A DNA stretch of 64,000 nt from Selenomonadales bacterium 4137-cl (GCA_032334055.1 JAUOZS010000001.1:558001-622000), one strand, 5' to 3'; positions 27,525-36,372 are shown, counted from the first letter of the stretch. Numbers and translations are program-made. The notes: generated from the sequence alone by a model not told the origin.

Positions 27525-28283
27525 GTGTATACGAAACGGATTATCCCCTGCCTGGATGTAAAGGACGGGCGGGTGGTCAAGGGTACGAATTTCGTCGGCC
27601 TCCGCGACGCCGGCGACCCGGTGGAGCTGGCGTCGGTCTATGACCGCGAGGTCGCCGACGAATTGGTTTTTCTCGATATCACCGCGTCGGCCGAGGAACG
27701 CGACACGATGGTGGACGTGGTCAAGCGTACGGCGGCCCAGGTTTTCATTCCGTTCACCGTCGGCGGCGGCATCCGCACGCTGGCCGACATCAGGACGATG
27801 CTCAAGGCCGGCGCCGACAAGGTGTCGCTCAACACGGCGGCGGTGAAGAACCCCAGCATTCTGGCCGAAGGGGCGAAGCGGTTCGGCCGCCAGTGTATCG
27901 TGCTGGCGGTGGACGCCCGCCAGGCGGGGCCGGGCAAATGGGAGGTCTATGTGAACGGCGGCCGTACGCCGACCGGCATCGACGTGCTGGAATGGATAAA
28001 GGAGGGCACCGCTCTCGGGGCGGGGGAGATTCTTCTCACCAGCATGGACCGCGACGGGACGAAGGACGGTTACGATATTCCCCTGACGCGGACGGTTTCC
28101 GAGGCGGTGGACGTGCCGGTGATCGCTTCCGGCGGGGCCGGCGAGCTGGCCCATTTCTACGAGGTGCTTGTCGACGGCAAGGCCGACGCTGTGCTGGCCG
28201 CATCGGTGTTTCACTACGGGCAGTTCACCGTCCGGCAGGTGAAGGATTATCTCCGTTCGCACGGGGTGGAGGTCAGGCTATGA
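27525..28283 (+). CDS. hisF: Imidazole glycerol phosphate synthase, cyclase subunit
   Basis: A 252-residue TIM barrel paired with His[17 protein letters not shown] at the N-terminus has the catalytic Asp11, LVFLDITAS follows, and [15 protein letters not shown] has the second catalytic Asp. The GTG start follows GAGGAGGCG. It produces imidazole glycerol phosphate and AICAR, the latter re-entering purine synthesis through PurH, whose gene is also in this window. Confidence 0.97.
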   Translation: MYTKRIIPCLDVKDGRVVKGTNFVGLRDAGDPVELASVYDREVADELVFLDITASAEERDTMVDVVKRTAAQVFIPFTVGGGIRTLADIRTMLKAGADKVSLNTAAVKNPSILAEGAKRFGRQCIVLAVDARQAGPGKWEVYVNGGRTPTGIDVLEWIKEGTALGAGEILLTSMDRDGTKDGYDIPLTRTVSEAVDVPVIASGGAGELAHFYEVLVDGKADAVLAASVFHYGQFTVRQVKDYLRSHGVEVRL

Positions 28284-28924
28284 ACACGGACATGATAAAA
28301 TTCGATCAGCAGGGCCTGGTGCCGGCCGTCATCCAGGATGCCGCCTCGGGCACGGTGCTGATGATGGCGTATATGAACAGCGAGTCGCTGGCGAAGACGC
28401 TGGAAACCGGAGTGACCTGGTTCTACAGCCGCAGCCGGCGGGCCTTGTGGCAGAAGGGCGAGACTTCGGGGCATGTGCAGAAGGTGCGTGAAGTTTACTA
28501 CGATTGCGACGGCGATACGCTGCTGGTGAAGGTCGATCAGACGGGGGCCGCCTGTCACGAGGGCACCTTCTCATGCTTCAGCCGCCGCCTGGACGGCGGC
28601 GAGACGGAACGGGACACGTCCGCGGCCGCCGACTACAAGCCGGCGATGACGGTGCTCTATGAGCTTTATAATGTCATCAACGACCGCAAGGCCAACCCCA
28701 AGGAGGGGTCCTACACCACCTACCTGTTCGGGAAGGGGCGGGACAAAATCCTCAAGAAGGTGGGCGAGGAGGCGGCCGAGACGATCATCGCCTCGAAGAA
28801 CGACGCCAAGGGGGAAATACTGTACGAGATGGCCGACCTGTGGTACCACTGCCTGGTGCTGCTGGCCCACCACGACATCACGCCGACGGAATTGTTCGCC
28901 GAGCTTAACAGCCGGCGGAAATGA
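28280..28924 (+). CDS. hisI: Bifunctional phosphoribosyl-AMP cyclohydrolase / phosphoribosyl-ATP diphosphatase
   Basis: A 214-residue HisIE fusion. The N-terminal HisI domain (to about residue 115) has [25 protein letters not shown], the DCDGDTLL metal site and [12 protein letters not shown] with zinc cysteines. The C-terminal HisE domain has [25 protein letters not shown] and the [10 protein letters not shown] helix. The ATG at 28280 overlaps the hisF stop. It is the last gene of the his operon and is followed by a strong terminator. Confidence 0.96.
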   Translation: MNTDMIKFDQQGLVPAVIQDAASGTVLMMAYMNSESLAKTLETGVTWFYSRSRRALWQKGETSGHVQKVREVYYDCDGDTLLVKVDQTGAACHEGTFSCFSRRLDGGETERDTSAAADYKPAMTVLYELYNVINDRKANPKEGSYTTYLFGKGRDKILKKVGEEAAETIIASKNDAKGEILYEMADLWYHCLVLLAHHDITPTELFAELNSRRK

Positions 28925-28942
28925 TCCGGTCGCTTCGACGGA

Positions 28943-28985
28943 AAAAGCGGTTGAGGGAATATCCCTCAACCGCTTTTGGTTTTTA
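28943..28985. terminator. Terminator of the his operon, probably bidirectional
   Basis: AAAAGCGGTTGAGGGA and TCCCTCAACCGCTTTT form a perfect 16-bp stem with a 3-base loop, followed by GGTTTTT. The A-run on the left gives T-residues on the minus strand, so it can also end the converging opine-type operon. Confidence 0.9.
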
Positions 28986-29005
28986 ATCGATGCAGGCAAG
29001 CCGGG

Positions 29006-30046
29006 CTATAGGGCGAACGGGGTGTCCCACAGGCGCAGCTTGGTACCAAGGCCGTTTGCCAGCGCCCGCTTGTAGATGGCCGATCCCAGGGCGACGTCCT
29101 GAATCCCCAGTCCGACCGTGTTGAAGTAGACGGTCTCTTTGTCGCTTTCGCGGCCGGGTTTGGCGCCGGCGACGATGGCGCCGATTTCCGCCGTGACCGC
29201 CGAATCGTCGATCATGCCCTGAGCGTGCATGATGGCGAGGCTTTCGACGCCGCGATGCTTGATTTGCTCCCAGTCGTCGACAACCCTTTTGTCCATTTTC
29301 ATTATGGCGGCGAATTCGCACTCGTGGCTGCCGACGTGCGAGTAGAACAGACCCGGGACGACCCAGTCGCTTTTGATTATCGGCGTGGAGGTGGATGTCG
29401 CCGTTACGTAGATGTCGGCTCCGTCGAGCGCCGCCCAGGCGGAATTGGCCGGGACCACGGCGCGCCCGGTTTGCGCGGACATGTCTTTGGCGAATTGCTG
29501 GCGGCGTTCGGGAACTGGATCGAAGATGCGGATTTCCGCAAGCGACGGCAGTACCTGGAGCAGGGCGGTAAGCTGGGTGCGGTTCTGGACCCCCGCCCCG
29601 ATCAGGCCAAGGATTTTGGCGTCGGGACGGGCGAGGTATTTCGCGGCGACGCCGGTGTTGGCGCCGGTGCGGACGGCGCTGATGACAGTGCCGTCCATGA
29701 CGGCTATCGGCACGAGGGTTTCCGGGTCGTTGAGGATGATGACGGCCGAGGCGCGGGGCAGGCCGTGGCGGAACGGGTTCTGCGGGCTGCTGGCGATCCA
29801 TTTGATGCCGACGGCTTCGATGCCGCCACCGATCGACCCCGGCATGGCGTTGATGCGCCCGCGGGTCCACTCGCTGTCGCCGTCGCCCCAGCGCAGGACG
29901 CATTTTCCGGGCAGTACGTAGTTTTTCCGGTGGTGCTCAAGGTACACCTGCTCCATCAGGGGGACGGCGATGCTCATATCCAGAGCTCCGGCCTTGATTA
30001 CGTCCTCTTGGGACAGAAACAGGATGTCGCATTGTTTGGCGTTCAT
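29006..30046 (-). CDS. Ornithine cyclodeaminase / mu-crystallin family protein
   Basis: A 346-residue NAD(P)-binding enzyme. GRINAMPG and GIKWIAS lie in the substrate domain, AVMDGTVISAVRTGA is the family signature, and GLIGAGVQNRTQL is the dinucleotide loop near residue 165. Relatives deaminate ornithine to proline, reduce ketimines or act as alanine dehydrogenases. ATG 30046 has GGAGGT upstream, and the longer upstream frame is not supported. It is the last gene of an operon with an opine dehydrogenase and a GltS-like transporter, so a role in breaking down or making an N-substituted amino acid is inferred. Confidence 0.85.
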   Translation of the reverse strand: MNAKQCDILFLSQEDVIKAGALDMSIAVPLMEQVYLEHHRKNYVLPGKCVLRWGDGDSEWTRGRINAMPGSIGGGIEAVGIKWIASSPQNPFRHGLPRASAVIILNDPETLVPIAVMDGTVISAVRTGANTGVAAKYLARPDAKILGLIGAGVQNRTQLTALLQVLPSLAEIRIFDPVPERRQQFAKDMSAQTGRAVVPANSAWAALDGADIYVTATSTSTPIIKSDWVVPGLFYSHVGSHECEFAAIMKMDKRVVDDWEQIKHRGVESLAIMHAQGMIDDSAVTAEIGAIVAGAKPGRESDKETVYFNTVGLGIQDVALGSAIYKRALANGLGTKLRLWDTPFAL

Positions 30047-30086
30047 GTTGTTTACCTCCAGTTTGCTGTTGCGGCGTTTGGCCCGC

Positions 30087-31448
30087 TTATCTGTAAGCCC
30101 CCGGATGCGGTCTGAACCAGCCGCACAGGTAGGCCACCCCCATGAGCGCCACCGCGAGGACGGCGGCAGCGCCGATAACGGCCAGGGCTCCCATTTCATG
30201 CACGAAGATGGGCACGACCGCGGTAATGAGGCCGCCGCCGACGAACGGGCTGAAGAACGGACGTTCAAAAGCGAAGGCTTTCGGAGCCGCGGTTTTCAGG
30301 TCGGGGTCGACGACCCGCAGCAGCATCAGCCCGACCGCCAGCACGCCGCACAGGGCGCCGTATTCGGCGATGCCTCTTTCGAACCAGGAGTCGGGGAAGA
30401 TCCGCGGGGCCAGGAACCAGGTGAGGAGGTGCATCAGGACGACGCCCCCGGCCATGAGGATAAGCAGCGGCACGGCGTATTTTATGACCACCGGGATCTT
30501 GATCGAGGATACCGCGGCTACGACCAGGAAATCGAGCGCGGTGCCCTGGATGCGTTCTATCACCTGCCTGTTGATGAGACCGTCGGTTTTCGTCATGTTG
30601 GCGATAATCTGGATCAGGACGCCCCCGATCATCGCCAGCGGGAACAGCGGTACGGCTTTGAACTTCGGATGGAGGGCGATCAGGCCTTCGTGGATGAACC
30701 AGCCGATTATGATCGAGATGCCGACCAGGCAAAGGTGAAGGGCGAACGGCTCGATCGAGTCGGTGGTGATGCGGCTTTTGGCGATGACTTTCTCCTGGTC
30801 GGCCGGCAGAATGCCCGACAGGTTGCCGGTTTTGATCTGGTCGGGGGATTCGAGGACCGATGTGTAGCCTTTACGGACCGCGATGTTGATGTAGGCCATG
30901 CCGACGATAATGCCGACTACCAGGCCGACGGTCGCGGAGGTGAGGCCCAGGTCGCCGCCTTCGGGGAACCCGAGGTTCTTGAAGACGACGGCCATTCCAC
31001 CGGCGGTGCCGTGTCCGCCCGCCCAGCCGATCTCGATTATCGTGCCGACAAAGGCGGGGATGTTCCATATCGGCTGAATGATGAAGTAGGCCAGCCCGAT
31101 GCCGACGATCCATTGACAGGCGACCACGAACCATGAATACACCAACTGTGGTCCCGCGTATTGCCAGATTTGTCTTACCGACGGCACTACCGTGCCGAGG
31201 AATACGCAGGCAAAGACGATGTCGATGAGTCGTCCCGGCAAAATGCTCCATGTATTAATCATTGCGACGGGAATGAGTTTCACCCCGAACGGCCCGAGGG
31301 CGAGTCCGAGGAAGCCGGCGATGAGGGCCGCCGGGAAGTAAAGGCGCTGGAACAGGGAGATTTTGGCCCGCAATACTTTGCCGATGAACAACAGGCCGCC
31401 GAGGTAGGATACGTAAAGCATCAGGTTAAGCAGGTCGGCGCTTTTCAA
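30087..31448 (-). CDS. GltS-like sodium/glutamate symporter family protein
   Basis: A 453-residue membrane protein with about 11-12 hydrophobic segments. The GWAGGHGTAGGMA motif near residue 142 and the FACVFLGTVVP region resemble the ESS/GltS glutamate:Na+ symporters. It is longer than E. coli GltS (401 aa), and the specificity may differ. The start is TTG at 31448 with AGAGGTG eight bases upstream. Located between an opine dehydrogenase and an ornithine-cyclodeaminase-like gene, it probably carries an amino acid or an opine for that pathway. Confidence 0.7.
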   Translation of the reverse strand: MKSADLLNLMLYVSYLGGLLFIGKVLRAKISLFQRLYFPAALIAGFLGLALGPFGVKLIPVAMINTWSILPGRLIDIVFACVFLGTVVPSVRQIWQYAGPQLVYSWFVVACQWIVGIGLAYFIIQPIWNIPAFVGTIIEIGWAGGHGTAGGMAVVFKNLGFPEGGDLGLTSATVGLVVGIIVGMAYINIAVRKGYTSVLESPDQIKTGNLSGILPADQEKVIAKSRITTDSIEPFALHLCLVGISIIIGWFIHEGLIALHPKFKAVPLFPLAMIGGVLIQIIANMTKTDGLINRQVIERIQGTALDFLVVAAVSSIKIPVVIKYAVPLLILMAGGVVLMHLLTWFLAPRIFPDSWFERGIAEYGALCGVLAVGLMLLRVVDPDLKTAAPKAFAFERPFFSPFVGGGLITAVVPIFVHEMGALAVIGAAAVLAVALMGVAYLCGWFRPHPGAYR

Positions 31449-31521
31449 TTTGCATACACCTCTTTTCTTTTGTTATCGTTCGACGTCGACGCGGTTTTTC
31501 CGGCAGCCCTCCTTTTAGGTT

Positions 31522-32607
31522 CTATGTATTAACCATTGCTTGGATGTCGTCCGCAGACATGTTCGCCAGCCCCAGCCGTTCGAGGCTTCTGCCGGTCCGC
31601 CGGTAGTCTTTTCCCCGTATCACGCCGGCCAGGCCGATGATGGCGTTCATGAACGGGGCCGGCACTCCGCAGAGGCCGGCGAGGGCGGCAAGCGGCACCA
31701 GTCCTGTCGGTACGTCCTCGTCCAGGTAGCGGACGTCGATGGTTTTGGGGGCGATGAGTTCCTGGTAAGCGGGGTTTTTTTGGATGGCTTCGTGAAGGCT
31801 GGAGGCGGAGATGCCGTAAGCTTGGCGGAGCCATTCCAGCGCGGACGGCACCCGTTTGCCCAGCTTTTCGGCAACCAGCACGCGTTCTGCGTCGATCAGT
31901 TCGAGTATTTTGGCCACCGACGGGGAGATGCCGTCGATGTAGTAACGGAAGGGTACGGGGGAGGTCTCGATCCGCGCGGCGTTCAGCACGGTCGGGGCGG
32001 GGTGGAAGATGGCGCCGATGTTGCCGAGGCTTGTTTCCAGGATGTTTTCGGCGGCCGCGAACTGGGGAAAGAACGGTTTCAGCGTGTTTATCACGCCGTG
32101 TGCGGCATTTCTGGGCAAGGTGGCAATCGCCACCCGCCGTTTGGTGCCCATGATCGCTACTTTGTTGGGGGGATACCTGCGGCAGGCGAATAGCAATGTC
32201 TGGGCTTCGCCGACGATTACCCGCCTGCCGGGGATGAGGGTGTTGAAGATGTTTTTCACTTCGAGGGCCCCGCCGGTTCTGCCGGGATGGAGCAGGACGG
32301 TGGCGCCCTGGCCGATGTAGGGCGCCATGGCGGTCGCGATGGCGCGGTGGGTGTCGGCCGGCGTGACTACGAATATTATGTCGGCACCGGCGACGGCTGT
32401 GCCGAGGCCGGGGCATACTTCACCGATCGAGGCGAGTGACGATTGTCCGCAATCGGTTACTTCAATCGTGCCCTTGGCCGCCAGATCAGCCATCAGCGCC
32501 GGATTGTTGTCGTGGATCCGCACGAACGCGCCGCGGAGGGCGAGGCAGCCGGCGAAGGCCAAACCGCCGTTGCCGGCGCCGATAACGGCGAATTTTGCAC
32601 TTGTCAT
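31522..32607 (-). CDS. Octopine/nopaline (opine) dehydrogenase family protein
   Basis: A 361-residue oxidoreductase. The N-terminal Rossmann domain starts KFAVIGAGNGGLAFAG (residues 5-20). The C-terminal helical domain contains the HPAPTVLNAARIE segment that carries the catalytic His of opine dehydrogenases, and an IDGISPSVAKILELIDAER helix. Such enzymes reversibly join an amino acid to a 2-keto acid through a secondary amine. A metallophore role would normally come with a nicotianamine-synthase-like gene. None is here, so opine metabolism is more likely. AAGGGAG precedes the ATG. Confidence 0.87.
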   Translation of the reverse strand: MTSAKFAVIGAGNGGLAFAGCLALRGAFVRIHDNNPALMADLAAKGTIEVTDCGQSSLASIGEVCPGLGTAVAGADIIFVVTPADTHRAIATAMAPYIGQGATVLLHPGRTGGALEVKNIFNTLIPGRRVIVGEAQTLLFACRRYPPNKVAIMGTKRRVAIATLPRNAAHGVINTLKPFFPQFAAAENILETSLGNIGAIFHPAPTVLNAARIETSPVPFRYYIDGISPSVAKILELIDAERVLVAEKLGKRVPSALEWLRQAYGISASSLHEAIQKNPAYQELIAPKTIDVRYLDEDVPTGLVPLAALAGLCGVPAPFMNAIIGLAGVIRGKDYRRTGRSLERLGLANMSADDIQAMVNT

Positions 32608-32657
32608 GGAAAGTGTCTCCCTTGCGAAAATAAATTGTAGTAATTTAAACTTTATTG

Positions 32658-32689
32658 ATGATAAAAGAAGTGATCTATTCTTTTTTCAT
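32658..32689. promoter_or_regulatory. Candidate RpiR operator upstream of the opine operon
   Basis: ATGATAAAAGAA and TTCTTTTTTCAT form 12-bp arms with one mismatch around an 8-bp spacer, about 50-80 bp upstream of the opine dehydrogenase start in an AT-rich stretch that stands out from the GC-rich surroundings. It lies between the rpiR-type gene and its presumed target operon. Confidence 0.5.
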
Positions 32690-32724
32690 ACTATTCTGGT
32701 TGGCGCGGAAAAATCCTTCCGGGA

Positions 32725-32751
32725 AAATAAAAAAAACCGGGGTTACCCCGG
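32725..32751 (-). terminator. Intrinsic terminator after the RpiR-family gene
   Basis: On the minus strand CCGGGG-TAA-CCCCGG is followed by TTTTTTTTATTTT. It lies 17 bases after the regulator's stop codon and separates its transcript from the opine operon. Confidence 0.92.
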
Positions 32752-32768
32752 CGGAAGTTGTATATCCT

Positions 32769-33629
32769 TTATTTTTCGAAGATGTTGAAGTTCTTGAAGT
32801 CTTGTTCTATCAATTCCAGTTCCTTGCGGACGCTGTCTGCGTAACGCACCGACAGGAAGGACAACAGGGCGTCGACAAGGGCGATGGCGGCAATGGCGGA
32901 ATGGTTGTAATGGGTCGAGGTCGCAGGAAGGTAGAAGGATTGGTGGCACAAAGCGCCGATGGGAGATGCGGCGGAATCGGTGATCCCGATGACGCGGGCA
33001 CCCAACAGATAGGCTTTCCTGGTGGCTTCGATCGCGAGGCGCGTGTAGCGCGGGAATACTATGGCGACAATAAGATCGTCGGCTGACAGGGATTTCATTT
33101 TTTCGAGGAGGTTGTAATCGTTGTCCTGGATTATCACGTTGGGGCGGACCATCGAGAGGTTGAAACCCAGGTATGCGGCGATGGCGCTTGACGAACGCAT
33201 TCCTACGATAAAGACCCGCTCCGCTGTCATCAAGGAGTCCACGGCCCGGCACAGTTGGTCTTCCGATGTAGCGGTGTACAAGGTCCGCAGGTTTCCGGCC
33301 ATTTGCCGGAATACCCGGTCTTTTGTGCTGGGTTCTCCTTGTTCCTGCTCCTTGCCGAAACGGTTGACAACCTGATCGAGTCGACCGACCAACGACACCC
33401 GCTGTTGGATGATGTCACGCAGGTGGCCCTGCAGCTCAGGGAAGCCGGCGAAACCGAGGGCGCAGGCGGTGCGGATAATCGTAGCCTGGCTGAGATTGAG
33501 CTGGCGGGCGACCGCTGTCGACGATTCATAGGCGACGCGTTCCCAGTTATCCATGATGTGTTGGGCGACTTTCCGTTGACTGCGCGGCAAAGATGCGATT
33601 TTTCCGCGGATGTCCTCAAATAGGTCCAT
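32769..33629 (-). CDS. RpiR/MurR family transcriptional regulator
   Basis: A 286-residue regulator. The N-terminal HTH_6 domain (residues 1-77) shows LPRSQRKVAQHIMDNWERVAYES followed by LNLSQATIIRTACALGFAGFPEL. The C-terminal SIS sugar-phosphate-type domain (about 125-260) has RVFIVGMRSSSAIAAYL and the IVFPRYTRLAIEATRKA segment. ATG 33629 was chosen because of GGAGG eight bases upstream. It is encoded just upstream of the opine-type operon on the same strand but has its own terminator, so it probably controls that operon through the inverted repeat at 32658-32689. Confidence 0.9.
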   Translation of the reverse strand: MDLFEDIRGKIASLPRSQRKVAQHIMDNWERVAYESSTAVARQLNLSQATIIRTACALGFAGFPELQGHLRDIIQQRVSLVGRLDQVVNRFGKEQEQGEPSTKDRVFRQMAGNLRTLYTATSEDQLCRAVDSLMTAERVFIVGMRSSSAIAAYLGFNLSMVRPNVIIQDNDYNLLEKMKSLSADDLIVAIVFPRYTRLAIEATRKAYLLGARVIGITDSAASPIGALCHQSFYLPATSTHYNHSAIAAIALVDALLSFLSVRYADSVRKELELIEQDFKNFNIFEK

Positions 33630-33785
33630 CTGGCATCCTCCTGCCGGGATAGGTGTGGCTCCGGTCTGTATGCTTCGATTTTGTCGCATGGACTCGCTTT
33701 TACACCTATTTCGACGCTATACCGGCAAATCCCCTATCTGATGTGAAAAGAAAATCGTGTTCCGCGACGTGATTTTTGCGTGCAG

Positions 33786-33917
33786 CTATAGCCGATCGTC
33801 GTATTCCTTCTCCAGCTCTTCCCACCTATCGAAGAAGTTGTACTGAAAGCGGCCGGGGCGGAAAGGGTCCAGCAGGTCGGACTGGCCGGTTATCTGGGGG
33901 AAGTTGATTCTTTCCAC
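33786..33917 (-). CDS. Small hypothetical protein (43 aa), GTG start
   Basis: A GTG at 33917 follows GGGAGGGC at a suitable distance and opens a 43-residue frame ending at TAG 33786. The product is rich in Phe, Arg and acidic residues (RPGRFQYNFFDRWEELEKEYDDRL) with a likely amphipathic C-terminal helix. It has no signal peptide or membrane segment. It lies 30 bp after the Mug gene on the same strand, so it may be co-transcribed with it. No family is recognised, and the evidence is the ribosome binding site and protein-like composition. Confidence 0.5.
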   Translation of the reverse strand: MERINFPQITGQSDLLDPFRPGRFQYNFFDRWEELEKEYDDRL

Positions 33918-33947
33918 GTCATAGCCCTCCCGTGAATAGTACTAAGG

Positions 33948-34484
33948 TTAGTGTTTGCCCGGCGCGGCCGCACTATCCGGCAAGGCGGCGAGGCGTTCGA
34001 GTTCTTTGTAATAGCGGAGCTGGTCGGCGAAGGGCATGCGGTTGAGGCCGCTGGGGTTTGGCACGACGAAGTCGGTCACGTCCGGCACGACCGTTATCGG
34101 CTGCAGGCCGCATACGACATCTTTCTGGGCGGCGAACTCGCGGTAGACGCCGATGCCGGCGTAGCAGGCGATCCGCGGCCGGTAGCGGGCGAGTTTGTCG
34201 GTGAGCGCGATTCGTCCGTGGCGGTATTCCTCGCGGGTGATCTCCGCCGCGGCTTTTGTCGGGCGGGGGACGATGTTGGTGATGCCGAAGCCGAGGGAAA
34301 GCAGCGTTTTGTCCTCTTCGGGCCTGAGCTGCCGGGAGGTGAGGCCGGAAGCGTGCAGCAGCTTCCAGAAGCGGTTGGAATGGCCGGCGAAGTGGTGGCC
34401 TGTCTCGGCGGACCGGATGCCGGGGTTGAAGCCGATGAACAGGATGGTGAGGCCGGGGCGGATGATGTCGGGTACTTCTTGCAT
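33948..34484 (-). CDS. mug: G/U mismatch-specific DNA glycosylase
   Basis: A 178-residue member of the Mug/TDG branch of the uracil-DNA glycosylase superfamily. LFIGFNPGIRSAETGHHFAGHSNRFW contains the active-site motif with Asn, and VVPNPSGLNR is the motif 2 loop that inserts into DNA. It removes uracil or modified bases opposite guanine. It is transcribed divergently from the unknown gene at 34573. Confidence 0.92.
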   Translation of the reverse strand: MQEVPDIIRPGLTILFIGFNPGIRSAETGHHFAGHSNRFWKLLHASGLTSRQLRPEEDKTLLSLGFGITNIVPRPTKAAAEITREEYRHGRIALTDKLARYRPRIACYAGIGVYREFAAQKDVVCGLQPITVVPDVTDFVVPNPSGLNRMPFADQLRYYKELERLAALPDSAAAPGKH

Positions 34485-34572
34485 TCTATCAGCTCCTTGG
34501 CAGGATTGGCGCCCGGCGGACGGGAATTTATCGATAACGGAACTCTTTTCTGCTAACAGAGGAGGCGGCGTA

Positions 34573-35406
34573 ATGACCGGTCAGGTAGTAGTCAGCGTAC
34601 CGGTGGCCAAAAGGCTGATCGCTCTCGCAATCTACGGGATGCCAGAGGTGCGGGAGGCGAGGGAGCGGGGCAAGATCGTGCTGAAGGCGGGGACCACGGT
34701 GGCCGCCCTGGCCGAGCTGTTCGGCGTTCCGCCGCTCCGCCTCGGCGGGCGGATCGCTGCGGACGGGGCCAGAACAGCCAAACGGTTGGTGGAGGCGCCG
34801 CACATCGTGTTGATCGAGGGCGGACAATGGCGGTGCGTCGACGGGTGCCTCGCCGAGGAATTGGCGACCATGGATTCCGGCGATTTGTTCATTACCGGCG
34901 CGAATGCCCTGGATCGCCACGGTACGGCCGGGCTGATGGCCGGGCTTGCCGGCGGCGGCGCGGCCGGCAAGGCGCTGAGCATGCTGAATTCGGAAGGAAT
35001 ACAAACGATTGTCGCCGTCGGCCTGGAGAAGTTGATACCGGGGTCGATAGCCGACATCTGCCGCAAGGCCGGCCGCGGACGGGTGGACCGCTCGATGGGC
35101 ATGGCCGTGGGGCTGCTGCCGCTGTTCGGCAGGGTGGTAACCGAGAAAGAGGCGCTGGAAATGATGACCGGCGCGGCGGTGACGGTGCTTGGCGCGGGGG
35201 GCGTGGACGGCGCGGAGGGAGCGACGACGATGTTGGTGGAGGGAACGGAGGAACAGGTGGACAAAGCGTTTGCCCTGATCGCGGCCCAGGCCGGCCGGCC
35301 AGCGGTGGGCGCTCCCGAGAGTTTCGCGTCCTGCGGTGAGGGCGGCTATTACTGCGCCAGGCATGTCGGCTGCATCTACCGTCGGCGGGGGAAAGGCGAT
35401 GAGTGA
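34573..35406 (+). CDS. Uncharacterised protein paired with a Gate-domain membrane protein
   Basis: A 277-residue soluble protein that I do not recognise. The ATG at 34573 has GGAGGCGGCG upstream, and no signal peptide or membrane helix is evident. Notable stretches are VLIEGGQWRCVDGCLAEE, GANALDRHGTAGLMAGLAGGGAAGKAL (a Gly-rich loop that looks like a nucleotide or phosphate site), VAVGLEKLIPGSI and a C-terminal Cys-rich tail (SCGEGGYYCARHVGC). Its stop overlaps the start of the next gene, encoding a nucleoside-recognition-type membrane protein, so the two very likely work together, perhaps in uptake or sensing. Confidence 0.75.
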   Translation: MTGQVVVSVPVAKRLIALAIYGMPEVREARERGKIVLKAGTTVAALAELFGVPPLRLGGRIAADGARTAKRLVEAPHIVLIEGGQWRCVDGCLAEELATMDSGDLFITGANALDRHGTAGLMAGLAGGGAAGKALSMLNSEGIQTIVAVGLEKLIPGSIADICRKAGRGRVDRSMGMAVGLLPLFGRVVTEKEALEMMTGAAVTVLGAGGVDGAEGATTMLVEGTEEQVDKAFALIAAQAGRPAVGAPESFASCGEGGYYCARHVGCIYRRRGKGDE

Positions 35407-36349
35407 ATTGGCCGCGGCCGCCTGGGCGACGGTCGAAATAATGAAAAGCGTGTTGCCGTCCCTGTACGTCGGGTTGTTCCTCGCCGGCCTGTTCACCAGC
35501 CGCGGCGGGGTGATCGGCGGCCGGCGGCTGTTGCCCGCCGTGGCCCGCCTGACCGGCCTGCCGCCGGCCTGCGCCTTGTCGGTGGTGCTGGCTGCCGGCG
35601 ACCGGACCGCGGGGATGGCGGCGGTCGCGCTGGCGAAGGAGCGGGCGGGGCTGTCGAACGGGGAAGTGATCGCCGCCAATCTGGTGGCTAAGGCGCCGTC
35701 GGTTCTGCGCTTTTTCGTGTTTTCTTTTATTCCCATCATGGCGGCTCTTTATCCGCCGGGGGTGGCCGCCCGTTTCCTCGCCGTTTATTTTGCCGCCTTC
35801 GCGGTTATATCGCTGACCGGGGTGGTTTACGCCCGCCTGTTGAGCGGCGGCCGGGCGGGCGGGTGCCCGGTTCCGGCCGGCAAACCCGTCATGGGCTGGC
35901 CGGAAGCGGTACGGGCGGCGGTGGCCGGAAGCTGGCGGCCTTTCGTGAATATGGCCGTCTGGATGGCCGCGATGTCGTACGTGGCGATGCTGTTTATCAA
36001 GACCGGCTATCTGCAGCGCTTGACCGACTATTTGCCGATTCTGACTCGAATTGGTCTCGACGCCGGCTTGCTGCCGCTCGCCGGCACCGGGCTGGTCAGC
36101 ATGATCGGCGGGGTGGCGGCGGTGGGGGCGGCGCTGCGCGACGGCGCCGTGCCGGCCGCTACGGTTGTGCCGCTGCTGCTGACCGTTTCCTTGCTGCACA
36201 ATTTCTACGACTTGTTCGCATCTTCGCTGCCGCGCGCCGTCGGCGTTTTCGGCCGGCGGCTGGGCGTAAGGGTGGCTGCGTCCGGGTTCGTGGTGACTCA
36301 GGCGGTGATGCTGCTGGCGCTGGCGCTGGCGATAAAAGGGATAATATAA
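35399..36349 (+). CDS. Nucleoside-recognition (Gate) domain membrane protein
   Basis: A 316-residue membrane protein with about eight hydrophobic segments. The LPLAGTGLVSMIGGVAAVGAAL and SLLHNFYDLFASSLPRAVG regions near the C-terminus resemble Gate-domain proteins (SpmA/SpmB/FeoB-C/NupC superfamily). The ATG at 35399 overlaps the upstream gene's last codons (GATGAGTGA). The function is unknown. A two-gene unit with a soluble partner suggests a transporter or signalling pair. Confidence 0.72.
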   Translation: MSELAAAAWATVEIMKSVLPSLYVGLFLAGLFTSRGGVIGGRRLLPAVARLTGLPPACALSVVLAAGDRTAGMAAVALAKERAGLSNGEVIAANLVAKAPSVLRFFVFSFIPIMAALYPPGVAARFLAVYFAAFAVISLTGVVYARLLSGGRAGGCPVPAGKPVMGWPEAVRAAVAGSWRPFVNMAVWMAAMSYVAMLFIKTGYLQRLTDYLPILTRIGLDAGLLPLAGTGLVSMIGGVAAVGAALRDGAVPAATVVPLLLTVSLLHNFYDLFASSLPRAVGVFGRRLGVRVAASGFVVTQAVMLLALALAIKGII

Positions 36350-36372
36350 ACCCCCGGCGGCGGGGGTTTAAT
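36348..36372. terminator. Intrinsic terminator between converging genes
   Basis: AAACCCCCG and CGGGGGTTT form a 9-bp stem with loop GCGG, overlapping the stop of the Gate-domain gene, and the right arm runs into TTTAATTG. The symmetric A and T ends suit both directions, since the EamA gene converges from the right. Confidence 0.8.

Noticed and set aside
31522..32607. The opine dehydrogenase as part of a staphylopine-type metallophore cluster
   Set aside because: No nicotianamine-synthase-like or histidine-racemase gene and no metal-uptake ABC transporter are nearby.
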